A DNA stretch of 64,000 nt from Chinchilla lanigera. Lineage: Eukaryota; Chordata; Mammalia; Rodentia; Chinchillidae. The stretch lies in NCBI RefSeq assembly GCF_000276665.1, contig NW_004955459.1, forward strand, positions 14,173,796 through 14,237,795. The letters are read 5' to 3'. The notes under the pieces are model-generated. The model did no database searches. It saw only the letters and a program-made list of their open reading frames with translations, and had not been told where the DNA came from. Of the stretch, positions 22,901 to 34,784 are shown piece by piece; within the stretch, counting starts at the first letter, position 1, and each line of letters begins with the position of its first letter. The position numbers were made by a program, and so were the translations under genes.

Positions 22901-25559
22901 TCATACCACATATCTCTAGCTCAGTAAAAGGTCAAAAGTCAAAATTCAATGTATCATTTCTACTAGATATTTGTCACTTTTGCAACATTATGCAGTGAGA
23001 AGTTGTTAAATCTAACCGTCAGAAGTCAGAGAGCATCTAGGTAGCATTTCCAGTCTTCACATAAATGAATCACGCAGAGAGATGTGATACCCTGGGAGAA
23101 TGACTGGGCCTCAGCTGAAGTTACCTAGGAGATTTGCATGCCATAACTGGCCATGGTGTATTAGAGAAAGTTGTTGTTCAGGACCCATGGGAAAAGTAGT
23201 TTATGCTATAGGAGAAAATGCTATTAGGGTTGGGGAAGTAGAAAAACAAGCATTAAGACAAAGGATGGGAATGGTTATGAAGAGAACACATCCTATTCAA
23301 AAATAAGAGTTACCTTGCAGAAAAGATTGTTAACATTTGCTGTGTGGCTTCAGACTACAAGAGCAAGGCAAAGAATTGAAAATTTAAGAGATGTCTTTCT
23401 TGTGTTCTTGAAAAGAAGGGGCTCCTAGCAGAGCAGCAGAAGCTTGTGTTCTTTCGGGACTGCATCAAGCCACTGTATTATTCCAACCGGCCTTGATTTT
23501 ACCGTGAAAGCCCAGAGGAAAGGCTGACAATAGGACTTTCCAAAAGTTAAAAGGAAAGCTCTAAGATGTTGTTAACTACCCAAAGGCAGTCTAAACCAAA
23601 ATTCACACAAAGTCAAACTCAGATCAATCCAGTATCAAACCCCCATGATGAAAGTAATCGTTACATACAGCAAACATGCACCCATAAACATAAAATATAA
23701 TAAAAGCAAACAAAACAACCCCCCAAACCAGAGTAGCTGGCCAGTGTGGCTCACCTCATTTTCAGACATTTAGGAAAAATCGCCCATTAGGAGCAGGGTC
23801 CTGAGGGACTTTAAAAGCCTCACCAAACCCTAAATTCTGATATGTACTTATGCCTATTATCATGATCTATGAAGTCGTTCACCAAAAAATAAAAGCTCTT
23901 TGAAGTCATCAAGTGAACAGTTTACCAAGTATTTCCCTGCTGTTTTGTTGTTTGTTCTTATGTTTACTCAAAACAAAACTAAACCAATTCACGTCTGGCA
24001 TACAGGTTCAAGAAGTAAAATCAAAAGATACTTGACCTTTGGTATATATTATTTATTAACCTCTATAGTGGTTAAATCTACTCGTTATATTCTTCATTTT
24101 CTTTTGTTTTTCATGCTGCGTGATAAATAACTTTTTAAAAGAATGAATCTAATAGGACACATTTTTGCTATATTATAAATAAAACCATGTTTTTATGACA
24201 GGAAAAATCCTACAGTAGCAAATATTAATAAGAAGCAAAAACATAAAATGTCAAAATATGGAATTCTGAACAAATTCTCCTTTTTCAGCAAGAAGATGCA
24301 GTGAGCATTTATTTACTCTAGAATTGAGTAGCTAACAAAGGATGCCAGTTCTACTAGCAGCTTAAAAGTCTCACCATCAAACCCATCTTGGACAACTTTC
24401 TGAAAATAAGCATTTTGAGAGAGTTTGTTCATCAAATTCTTGTTTTGTTTTTCAGGTTAACTGTAAAGACACTGTAGTGAATGCTAAAGAATAGAATTTC
24501 AAGTTTGAATAACTCGTTAAAGTTTGAAGGGATTCTTAGCTTATTGTTTTCTTCCACCAAACACTTCATGAAATAAAGTCACTGAAAAAGAAAGTCACAT
24601 TTTCCAAGAAGAACGCTAGTAAGTAATTTGGAGCTCAGTTTTATTTATCACTTGCAGTAAGTTACAAAACAACACAACATTTCCAATGTTAGTCCTTACA
24701 GGAAGTTTTATTAGTAAAACATCCTCTGTTGAGTTGCATAGCCCTATCACTTATAAAAAATAGATTAGGACAAGTATGAAAATTCAAAGGAATAATCAAA
24801 AATATATTTTCAGGAGTCTGAACTAATCAATACATTATAATTTGTGCTACCCTTTGTTTTTGTAACCACTAGACTGATCAAAATAATTCAAGCTGGATGG
24901 AAAGTGGCAAATAAGTGGGATAGTTTTATTTAAAATAGCACAAAGATAAATAGCAGCACTGCTGCTACAGGAGAGTGAGTGATTTGAAAGCAATATTGAA
25001 ATAATACATAAGGAAAGAAATATAGCAAAAGGTAAAGGCAAAATTTATTATATTTGAAAAAAAGATGTTTGTTTTATATTTCTAATTTTATTATCAGGCG
25101 AGTATTATAAAACAAAAGCTAAGTTAAGGTAGTGAATTTCAGCTTCTCCATCCTGCTGATAACTATAACAAGAAAACATATATTTCATTCAAATGTGAAG
25201 ACAAGACTTGGTAAGGTCCTGCCCGTGATAATATAGTAACTTCCTCCCCCCATTCTAGAAAATGGTCATGAAATAGCTACTTTTTTCTATGTATATTACA
25301 TGTAACATATTGTTATACATATGTAAGCCATTAACTCAGTTGCAAATAGAAAATTAAATTTAACAAAAATGTTTAGGATCCTCTAGGTGCTTTAGTCTAG
25401 TAGGAAAGATAGACCACTGAACTATATTGTATAAACAGATAGTAGAGAAAAGTACTAACAGGAGAATTTTCACTCAAATAAAACTCACATTGAATGCACA
25501 ACAGGTCAGGATATATATCCTCTCTTTTTCCATATTTATATTTATTTTGAAAACTTATT
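22901..25559. other. No recognised feature
   Basis: About 2.7 kb with no repeat assigned. Small plus frames at 23100-23306 and 23900-24130 show no domain. The C-run in caaaacaaccccccaaacc (about 23711) is unremarkable. Confidence 0.4.
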
Positions 25560-26975
25560 TACTCATTTCTTTTTAAAACATGTTTTCATTAAGTTAGGCT
25601 ATCAGGGGCTGGGGATTTAGCTCAGCGGAAAAGCGCCTGCCTGGCAAGCGCAAGGTCATGAGTTCGGTTCCCAGTACCGGAGAAAAACAAAACAAACAAA
25701 CAAAAAAAGTTAAGCTATCATTGCAACCATTGTAAAGTGTAAAATTCCTTGATCTTTAGTAAAATCATGGTGGTATCCAACCATCACCACTAGTTTTAGA
25801 GTATTTTTATCACCCTGAGAGAACCCACCATCATTAAGCAGTAACTATCAGCTTCTCTTCTATTGCAGGCCCTGGCAACCACTAATGTGCTCTGTCTCTA
25901 TGAATTTGCTTGTACCTTCTAGACATTTCATAATACCTAGACTTTGTGTCTGGCTACCTTAACTTAATGTTTTCAGATTCCATGCACATTGTATCATGCA
26001 CTAATACTTTATTCATTTTGTGGTTGAATGAAGTTCTATTGCATAAGACATGCCATATATCATTTACCTACTAATCACCCAATAGACATCTGAAAATTTC
26101 CACCTTCTATCAGTCAAAACTAATGTTTGTATGAAAATTTGTGCAGCAGATTTTTTATATTAAAATGTTTTCTTTAGCTGCACATAGGAGTAGAACAGCT
26201 GAGTGATGTAGTATCTCTGTGTTCAAGTTTTGGAGAACTTGCCAACTCTTCTGCACAGAGGCTAAATCATTTTAGGTTCCCATAGGTTATATATTGGTGT
26301 TCCAGTTCCCTAACGTCATCACCAATGCTTGCTTTTTTCACTTTTGAAAAAATTAGCCATCCTAATAAGTAGGAAATGGTATCCCATTGCACGTGTGGTT
26401 TTTTAAACTCTGCATTTCCCTAATAACTAATGATGCTAAGTACCTTTTCCTGTGCTTATGGGTGATCCTATTGAAATATTTACTCACACCACTTGCTAGA
26501 TCTTCAGTGGTGTGAACTTTCTGCTTCTGTATTGTGAGAAATATTTCTACGTTCTAGATTCTAAAACCTCATCACGTACATTATTTGCAAATATTACTTC
26601 TTTGATTTCATTTAGGTATGAAATGTTTCATTTTGATTTAATTTTGTAACTTTTTTTCTGTTGTTATTTGTGCTTCAGATGTCATATTTAAGAAATTATT
26701 ACCTAATGCACATACAGGAAATTTTATATTTGTTTCTTACTCAGGATTTTATAGGTACTGGTTCTCCGTTTATGTCGCTGATCACTTTTAAGTAAGTTTG
26801 TGTACATAATGTGAGTGTGTGTCCTAACACATTCTCCTACCATGGCTTTCTAAATGTCCAGCACCATTTATTTAAAAGATTATTCTTTCCACATTGAGTG
26901 ATTTGGACCTTTTCTGTTAAACAGTGATCCATAGATGTATAGGCTCATTTCTGGATGGTTAATTCTTTATTTTAT
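25560..26975 (-). mobile_element. L1 LINE, ORF2 C-terminal part and 3' UTR, split by an ID
   Basis: Antisense old L1. The 3'-UTR side lies at low coordinates (ccaaccatcaccactagttt, ggccctggcaaccactaatg, tgtctctatgaatttgcttg). It runs into ORF2 antisense (ctgcatttccctaataacta, tgatgctaagtaccttttcc, tatttgcaaatattacttct, tccagcaccatttatttaaa). The ID at 25605-25706 interrupts it. Confidence 0.85.
25605..25706 (+). mobile_element. ID SINE with target-site duplication
   Basis: Sense ID (ggggctggggatttagctca, gcgcctgcctggcaagcgca, catgagttcggttcccagta) with a (CAAA)-type tail. The flanking direct repeat aagttaRgctatca at 25591-25604 and 25707-25720 has 13 of 14 bases identical. Both internal promoter boxes look intact. 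Confidence 0.95.
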
Positions 26976-26989
26976 GTTTCAGAATTTTT

Positions 26990-27290
26990 AATAAATAATT
27001 AAGGTTGATCAATGGATACTAAGATTCAGCCAAGAGGAAAAAGTTCTGGTGTGCTACCACACAGTATGATGACTATAGTTAAGCTAACATGCTGTGCTTT
27101 TCAAAAAACTGGAAGTGTTTGAAATGTCTTTGCCTTAAAGGGTAGTACATGTTTGAGAACCCAGTTATATTTACCATTACACAATATATTCACATATAGA
27201 ACATTCACACTGTACCCATTAATATGTACAGTTTTTATGTTTCATTCTGTATTAGTTAAAACATTTAATTAAAAAATACAAATAAACTTT
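26990..27290 (+). mobile_element. L1 3'-UTR fragment, sense
   Basis: aaaagttctggtgtgctacc, agtatgatgactatagttaa, catgctgtgcttttcaaaaa, attcacactgtacccattaa, tatgtacagtttttatgttt and a final A-rich aattaaaaaatac. These follow the L1M 3'-UTR order and end in the tail. Confidence 0.8.
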
Positions 27291-27304
27291 TTATGTGTGT
27301 TTTA

Positions 27305-27560
27305 TAAGGTGATGTTCTATAACATGCATATAGACGTCTCTCTTTCTCCTTACCTATCCAGAAATGGTGATACCAAGCAACATATTCATCACTTCACATC
27401 ATCATTTTTAAAGTGAGAATATTTATTCTCTAATTCCTTAGTAATATTCTTTTGTTCCATACACTACAAAGTATACTTATCATGCTGTGCAATAAACCTG
27501 CAGAACTTACTTATCTGCCTAAATCAAACTTTATAGTATTATTCCTATAATAAATCATGT
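27305..27560 (-). mobile_element. L1 3'-UTR fragment, antisense
   Basis: Antisense L1 3' UTR: caacatattcatcacttcac, agtgagaatatttattctct, actacaaagtatacttatca, tgctgtgcaataaacctgca, gaacttacttatctgcctaa. It abuts the previous element tail to tail. Confidence 0.75.
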
Positions 27561-27699
27561 CCTAATATATTATGACCATCCATACAGATTCATAATTAAT
27601 TCTCCTGTAATAGTCTCTTTTGAATCAAACAAAAAAGAAGAGTTACACAAAGGAATGTATGCAAAACTAATTTCATATTTGTTAATTTATTTATCTTTA

Positions 27700-27990
27700 A
27701 AATATACTTAATTTTTATGTAGATACACATTTTTATCTAGTTTATGTTAGTTTCTGCCTGAATAACCCCATTCACATTTGTTGTAGAAAGGGTCTATTAA
27801 TGAGAAACTCTCTTGTATTTATCATGAAATGCTTTATCTTCTTGGTTGACTTTTTCCCCAGTCAGTTCTTTGAATAAATACCATCCAACTCTACAGTTTT
27901 TTATGAGTGATATTTACAATTTCTATCTACTTCCTGACAGTCCCGTTGTCACATTAATGTTAAGCTAATAATTGGACATATTTGCTTACA
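27700..27990 (-). mobile_element. Possible L1/HAL1 ORF1-like fragment
   Basis: The order ttgtagaaagggtctattaa, tgagaaactctcttgtattt, cttggttgactttttcccca and aataccatccaactctacag resembles the antisense end of L1M or HAL1 ORF1. If it joins the 3' UTR at 27305-27560, the arrangement (ORF1 directly followed by 3' UTR) would fit HAL1, a half-L1. Confidence 0.45.
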
Positions 27991-28929
27991 TGCCTGCAAC
28001 AAAATAAAACCACTCAGTTTTGAGACTGGCTCTCTGAGTGCTGTGGCATGCACTCCATGTTACACCAGCAGTTTGCATCTTTGCCTTAGCTCTCATTTAC
28101 TTCCAGCCAAGACCCTGAAGTTTAGTCAGAGGAAGAAAAATTTAGCCTTTTGTAGCTGTTCCTCTGAACATTAAAACTACTCTATGTCTAAGGACATCCT
28201 TATAAACTTTTTCAGGAGTATGTTACATATTTTCAAAGCCTTTTCTCACAAACATTCTCACTCCCATTTTTCTCCACACTTTGGATTAAGGTATTTTGGC
28301 CCCAGCTCTTGGCCCCAACTGTAGTGTCTATTACAGGTTCTGTAAATGTTAATGACAAATGCCCTTGGGCGACCCTGGAAATTACTGAGTTGTCACAGAC
28401 TACAGCAAGCCCTTTGCATTGGTGTCCAAGATGGATCTGAACAAATGACTCTGCAGATGAGGTCTGTTCTCTCCCCACCAGTGTTGATACCGGTACTGGG
28501 CATGCAGGATATTTTCATCACTAATATGAGGTGTGCGGAATGGGGTCAGGGCACCCTCACTGCTTTTCAGTTATCTTGCAACTGGCATTTTATTTTCATG
28601 AATTCTGGCTAATTTCCTCTCTAGCCTATTCCAGAAAAGATTTGACATGTCTTCCATAACCCAAGTGCCAGTGGAAAAAAAGCTATAAGGAAGTTAGAAA
28701 AAGGGGACTTATCAATGAGATATTGTCACTTTCATCCAGAAAAAATGAATACAGAGCCACACAATATAATACTGAATTCCTATATGGCATCCATGACTCT
28801 GGTACAGTGAGTGCATCAGATTGACTCAAATGAAATATTCAGACCTGGAGTACTCTTGATATGAATGAGGGAAACATTATTTTCTGATATTAGAAAATAC
28901 ACTCTAGGAAATGAATGCTTGTATCACAT
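27991..28929. other. No recognised feature
   Basis: Unclassified. Overlapping frames at 28233-28478 (minus) and 28346-28612 (plus) have no supporting motif. Confidence 0.4.
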
Positions 28930-29110
28930 TTCTGTAGTTGAATAGTTTGAAATCATTTTCAACATCTTGGCTTACTTCTCATATGTTATTATAAAGTTAG
29001 CAAATGCTATCACCATTCCATAGATAAGAAAAAAGAAAGTGTAACTATGAGTTGAAAGTTTTAGTGATAAAACTACAAACAGAGCTAGCTCTCTGTACAT
29101 TGTTTCACTA
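28930..29110 (-). mobile_element. MIR SINE remnant
   Basis: ccattccatagataagaaaa, aagtgtaactatgagttgaa and gataaaactacaaacagagc correspond to antisense MIR ('ccattttacagatgaggaaa ... cacagctagtaagtggcaga'). Weak but ordered similarity. Confidence 0.5.
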
Positions 29111-30284
29111 TTTTTTCTAGATCTTGGTAAGAAAATTAGCAATTAACGAGTAGCATACATGACAGTGGTAAAAATGCACGTAGCACAATCAAGCATATAG
29201 TCAGTGGTCAGGAATGTTACTTTTTATGACCTTTGATGTCCAACTTCATCATTATTATTGTCACTTATATCACAATAAAATTAATGAGTTGGGAAATGGA
29301 TTTAAAATACATTTTAAAGAAAACCATATTTTATTATATAATTGCTATACAAATTTTATTACTCATCCTTTCAATGCATATTTATTATGCATTAAAATTT
29401 ATTTGTCTAGAATCCATGTATCCAATCATCCATTTGCTCATTAAAATGTATTTTAAATGTATTCATATGAAGAGCTGGAGATAAAACTATATGGCACATC
29501 TCTGCATTTAATTTCTTACACATGACTGGGGCACAAGAAGACTTGTAATAATGGCAGGTGATAAATGTTAAAATAAGGAGCAGGATAATAGACTATACAA
29601 TGAAGTGGAATAATATATGCACACATATCAAAAAGCATGATATCAGAGGGCAGAGGTTCACCTAGTCCTCAAGAATATCTTAGGAGTGACCAAAAGTTGT
29701 TGACAAAGTGATGTGATCTCTATATCTCAAGAGAGGAAATACATAGAGAAAAGCTCAGTGTCATACAAAAGAGAAAGTATTGGAAATATTTTAGTATAAC
29801 AAAGCTTTGAAAATGTTGAAAGGAGTTGTTTGGTGTCAGGTGATGAAGTGACCAGATAAAGAGGTCTTTTTATGCTGTATTGCTTGGTTTAATTAAACCT
29901 TATCATCAGTAAACTGAAAATCCACTTATAACTTTAAGAAAACAGTAGGCTAAAATTCATTTTAGATATATTCCTCATATTTAAAATAAAAAGTGTTTTG
30001 GGAGGCAATTTTGACCAGTGGTGCTAACCAGATAGTCTGAATACCCATAGGAAATGGTGGATTGAACCAAGGTAATGGCAGTGAGACAGAAAGATAAATT
30101 GAAATTTTATGGGCAGATGTACCAGATAGGACATCCTAACTTAGTAGATTGGGGAAGATGTTTACCTATTTGCTTCAGCAAATGGAACCATGTAGGACCT
30201 ACTCAGCCAAGAAACATATAATCAGTACTGAAGAAGGTAGTCTTAGATATGGTGGGAACATTCAAATAGAGACTCATGACATGT
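29111..30284. other. Mostly unclassified; possible old LINE scraps
   Basis: AT-rich. 30010-30240 (gtggattgaaccaaggtaat, ggcagtgagacagaaagata) resembles an old antisense L2-type region, but too weakly to annotate separately. Overlapping plus frames at 29214-29484 lie in AT-rich sequence with no motif. Confidence 0.35.
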
Positions 30285-30375
30285 TGGTTATCCAGGCACT
30301 ATACTAGATATCATGAGTAACTCAAACATACAAAATCTGGTCCCACTCCTTAATAACTTCACAGTTTGTTTAAAG
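30285..30375 (-). mobile_element. L2 LINE 3'-end remnant
   Basis: ccaggcactatactagatat followed by ctggtcccactccttaataa matches antisense L2 ('ccaggcactgtgctaggcgc ... aaggtccctgccctcatgga'). Confidence 0.55.
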
Positions 30376-30424
30376 AAATAAAAAATATGTAAATGTAAAT
30401 TTAAACTGGGCAGGACAGAAATTT

Positions 30425-31017
30425 TAAAATATTCTAGTTTTAACTATAAAATTTCTAGAAGAAAATTTAAAGAAAATTTTCAACACTGGCGTGAGCCAGT
30501 AATACAATCAATTGGCAAATGGATTTAGAACAAACTAGAAACTTGTGTGCAGCATAGGAAACAATCAACAACAAGGAAACAGCTTACAGAATGGGAGAAT
30601 ATGTTTGCCAAGTTAATCTCCAATAAGTTAATATCCAGTACATATAAGGAAGTCAAATAACATAATTGCAAAAAAAAAAAAAGGAAAAGAGAAAAAAATC
30701 TGACTTAAAAATTGGCAAAGGCTTGAATAGCTGTTTCTCAAAAGAAGAAATTGTCAACAACTATAGGAAAAATGTTCATCACTCATCACAAAGGAAATTC
30801 AGTCAGGACCACAGTAGGACATAATCTCAAGGAAGAATGACTATTATCCAAAAGATGGAAGACAAGCGTTGATGAGGGTGCAGAGGAAAGACAACCCTTG
30901 AACAGCACTGATGACATAAAAATGAGAAAATGGATTATGAAGCATGGTGCAGATGTCCTTTAAAAGACAAAAAATAGAATTACTACATAATCGAGCATTC
31001 CTACCCATATATATATG

Positions 31018-31057
<40 letters not shown>

Positions 31058-31740
31058 TAAAAGCACATATATATGTTAAATATATACGTATGTATATTAA
31101 AAAAATCTCTAGTACTATTTGAAATGCAGAAATAGCTCCCGTATCCAAGATACAGAACCATCATTAAGGACCATAGGTGAATGAACAAAGAAAATATGGT
31201 ACTACACAATATAGTATATTAAGACATACAAAGGATGAAGTCTGATCATTTATGAAACCATAGATGGATCTGGAAGACTCTGTTATGTTAAATAAATCAA
31301 GTGTGGAAAGACAAGTATCATATTATTTCACTCATATGTGTAACATAAGTCAGTATCACAGAAATAGAAAATATGATAAGGTTATGAAGTAATGAAGGTC
31401 TAGAGAGGGTAATGGGGAAAGATAAAAGATTGATCAGTGAGTATAAAAGTACAGTTAGATAGAAGTAATAAGGTCCCTTTCCACAATAGAGTGACTACAG
31501 TCCGTGACAAGGTACTGTGCACAAGTAACTAGAAGTCAGGAATTTGAATGCTTCACCACAAAGAAGTGATAATGGCTCTGATGATGGCATTGCTAAGTGC
31601 CATGATTTGGTCATTGCACATCGTCTACATGTGATGGAATGTCACACTGCATAAGGATGACATACTTATATTATACAATAGAAATTGTATGATATAAACT
31701 TGCATAAGGATGTGTCAGTTAAAATTAAAAGTAAAACTGA
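30425..31740 (+). mobile_element. L1 LINE, ORF2 end and 3' UTR
   Basis: Sense L1M in correct order: ttggcaaatggatttagaac, gaatgggagaatatgtttgc, aaaattggcaaaggcttgaa, ccaaaagatggaagacaagc, aatagaattactacataatc, gaatgaacaaagaaaatatg, tagatggatctggaagactc, tatttcactcatatgtgtaa, then UTR (acagttagatagaagtaata, agagtgactacagtccgtga, gtcattgcacatcgtctaca) and an A-rich tail. The (AT)n tract at 31006-31054 has grown inside it. Confidence 0.9.
31006..31054. repeat. (AT)n microsatellite inside L1
   Basis: 34 uninterrupted alternating AT bases (31021-31054), preceded by a shorter AT run and GGGG. It accounts for the Tyr-Ile-rich antisense frame. Confidence 0.95.
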
Positions 31741-31879
31741 AAACAAAAGCCCCAGAAATTTTTCAGTTCTGATGCTCCATAAATCAACAATTAAAGTGAA
31801 AAAGGGTTTAAAATATTATAACAGCAATGACATCAGATTTACAAGGGCTTTTACTACACTGATATAATGATAATGTTTC

Positions 31880-32030
31880 ACTTGTATAGTATAATTTATA
31901 TTTTACAGTGATCCTTAAAGGTTAGATTTGCTTTATCCATGTTATGGATGTGAGAACAGATGATTACTATCCAAGAGAGTATCAAAGTCTCAAGTCAAAC
32001 CTGCATTTTATTTCCATACTCTCCCTTCCC
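31880..32030 (-). mobile_element. MIR SINE remnant
   Basis: catgttatggatgtgagaac, aagtctcaagtcaaacctgc and attttatttccatactctcc resemble the antisense MIR order. Diverged. Confidence 0.45.
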
Positions 32031-33689
32031 AAGAAAGGTTTGAGATTGAAACTAAAATGAGACACCAAGGAAAATATGGCTAAGTTTGAGGGAAAAACAG
32101 CATAATTCTTATAAGAATATTTGTACTGCTTCCAAGCCAATGATCAACAGAAACACCCACTAGCATGGGCCAGAGAGCTAAGGGCATTCTTGTTGTAGAA
32201 AAAAAGCAACACCTATTTCTATAATATGTCTTCCTAAAACACACCATTACTCAAAGTCATACTGAGTTCTCATGTGAAAATGATGAAGGATAAGGTCAAG
32301 AAGAGACTTCCAGGTATCTGGACCCTGCAGATTTATAACACTTGTTAAAATTCTTGAGGCAGCAATGGTGTAACCTAAAGAGATATACTGTGCAGAGGAA
32401 ACACAGTGTGTGAGTTTCACTGTGAAACAAAAAGGGTAACAGTAAAGAAGCAGCAATAAAGTGCTGTGATTATGAAAATAGGTAGAAAGTATATAGCTTG
32501 TCAATGCACAAGGGCAGAGACCCTTGGGTTCATATCCTGATTTGGATCATAAAAATGCCACTGAGGTGGAAAAGTCCATCTTATCCAATCACATGAGTAA
32601 TATCTCATGGTTAAGAGGAATGATAAACGAGCCTCTCTCCTGGGTGAATGGCAGACCAATCTTAAAGAAAGTAAGAAGCCAATGATTATCTCCTTTATGT
32701 GACACAGATTCCAGATCTTGGAAATTGCATCAGTGCGAGCACACTGGTATTCCTTCAAATTTAAATAAAAATATTGCATCAATATGTAATTTCCTTATAT
32801 TTGAGAGGTGTCCATGGAATACAAGATAATATAATTATGAGTACATGTTTTGGTAAACCTTTTCCCTTAGTTTGTGCCCAAAATTCTGATTAAACTTATT
32901 CAATTAAAAATGTCTATTATAAATAGTCCATTCTACAAACCAATGAGAAATAAATTTTAAAAATATTTACTGCTATAAAGTATGTGTGTGCAGCTTGAAT
33001 GATTCTTAGGAGGACTGAACAAATGGGTTTACAGCATCATTTATGCTTCTGTATGCATAATTCTGGACTGTCTGCTTCGAGGACTTCATGAGGTGGAAGT
33101 TTAGAAACATCCTCTTGGTAAGTACTTAGGAATTGTCATTGTTACTAACTCATTTATTCCAGAATTGACCTGTAAGGACTTGCTGGTGAATTTGTGTATT
33201 TGTATTTCAACAGAGTCTGATAATGTTAGTTACTCTGTCCAATAACATTGTAATCTATGAACTTAAGTTACCAAATAACATAGACATAAATATTTAAACA
33301 AATGATGTCTTAAAACTCATGATGCTTAAGAAGGTAAACACAATTTTTATATACCTCATAGACAAGAATAACATCACTGACCTATGTGGAAAAAGTGTAC
33401 ACACCTTACCTTCCAGGTCAAAACAACTTCTGGGAAATCTCATCCTCTTTTACAAGAAATCATATCATGATTTCTTAAGCACCAGAATGCCTACAGCATA
33501 CTCATAGAACCAGCTCTTTCCTTCACATGTTTGTTCCCACAAGAAGACTAAAATTTCAGCAATAAGGCACTTGGATTAATTATCTAAGGATTTTTTTATG
33601 ATGAATTGCTTTTTTGAAAAGGAATTTCTCAGAAATAAATACAATGTATCTGCTACAAATTATTTAATAAACTTGCATCACCTTTAGCT
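32031..33689. other. No recognised feature
   Basis: About 1.6 kb unclassified. 32480-32570 (cagagacccttgggttcata, tcctgatttggatc) faintly recalls a sense MIR core. Minus frames at 32247-32504 and 32501-32782 have no domain motifs. Confidence 0.4.
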
Positions 33690-33826
33690 TTCCAGACATC
33701 TAAGATGCCCGGCATGGTGCAAAGTTCTCTTCAGTATCTGGTCCTCACTTTCCATCACTTCCCGCTTCTCTCCACTCTCAAAATTTACACTCCAGCAAGA
33801 CATACTCTGTCATGCTTTTGTTGCTT
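33690..33826 (+). mobile_element. Possible L2 LINE fragment
   Basis: ccggcatggtgcaaagttct, tcctcactttccatcacttc, ccgcttctctccactctcaa and tacactccagcaagacatac resemble sense L2. It ends abruptly at the LTR-like repeat that follows. Confidence 0.4.
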
Positions 33827-33827
33827 G

Positions 33828-34186
33828 TCTTGGTTACTTTTTTCTCGCTGCTGGGACAAAATACCTGACGACCAAAATTAAGGAAGGAAAGGTTTATTTT
33901 GCTTACAGTTTGTGGAGGTTTCAATCCGTACTAGGCATGATTATAAGGCAGAGTGGCACGTGGCAGAGGGCTGCATCTCAGGGCGGCAGCACAGCAAAGC
34001 AGCTACCAGGACACACACACCAGAGCGGAATGGGGGAGGAATGACCCAAGCACTTCTTCCTCTCCCTTACATATGCAAACTATCCACTCCAGGGTGGGTG
34101 CAACTCTCACACCCATATTCAAACTCTAATAGCCTGCCCCAGGGCCTCAGGAGGCTTTGAGGTGACACACAGACAAGAACCATAAC
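33828..34186 (-). mobile_element. LTR-like (MaLR-type) repeat remnant, antisense
   Basis: ttggttacttttttctcgct, gacaaaatacctgacgacca, aggaaggaaaggtttatttt, gcttacagtttgtggaggtt, ggcagagtggcacgtggcag, ending gacaagaaccataac. It is the same family as 3195-3530 and 19989-20340, better preserved here. The antisense AATAAA (tttatt at about 33895) sits where the sense copy has its polyadenylation signal. The 33912-34160 open frame is a chance frame in it. Confidence 0.75.
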
Positions 34187-34384
34187 ACTGCTCTACAGGT
34201 AACTCTGCAGTTCTAACGGCTAGAATGCAGTTTTCCTCTAAGCCACTACATCTGCCTGAGGAACATCTGGAGACTACTCAGGTGGGTCAAGGAAATCTTG
34301 TTTCCTCCTCTGCTTCCACAGTACTTCCACCTGTGTATCTAAGTAAAAAACTTTATGACCTAATTCCTGATATTCTGTATACTA

Positions 34385-34640
34385 TAGAGGTCAAAAGGAA
34401 GGGCTCTGATGAAGGGGTTGTGAGTTCAAGTTCCCAGAAAATTTTATCATAGCTTGGTGACTTTGATGAAGCTACCCTACTTCTCTGGGCTTCACCTTCC
34501 TCACTGCTTAAGACAGGAATAATCAGAGCACTTCCATTACAGCGTGGTGGCAATTAAGTGTAGTAACACATGTGACAGTTGAGAAGATGTTCTGATGCAT
34601 AGTAAAATGGTCAATCAATATTTACTTTCAGTAATGTTTT
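34385..34640 (+). mobile_element. MIR SINE, near full length
   Basis: Sense MIR in order: gaagggctctgatgaagggg, tgtgagttcaagttcccaga, agcttggtgactttgatgaa, ctacttctctgggcttcacc, ttcctcactgcttaagacag, gaataatcagagcacttcca, gcgtggtggcaattaagtgt. This is one of the best-preserved MIRs in the window. Confidence 0.85.
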
Positions 34641-34696
34641 AAATACCATGTAAATCATAGAAGAAGCTTAATGTATATTTGCTGAATAAAATGAAT

Positions 34697-34784
34697 GAAT
34701 GATAGGATCAGCTTTCTTTTGTACAGTACACATGTATATTTCTCTTATGTCCATGATAGGAGTTGTCTATCTATAATAATTGCT
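34697..34784 (+). repeat. 88-bp dispersed duplicate, unit 1
   Basis: gaatgataggatcagctttc through ctataataattgct recurs at 36564-36651 in the same orientation with 85 of 88 bases identical. It is not a repeat I recognise. This copy lies in otherwise unclassified sequence just after the MIR, so it may be the source. Confidence 0.9.
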
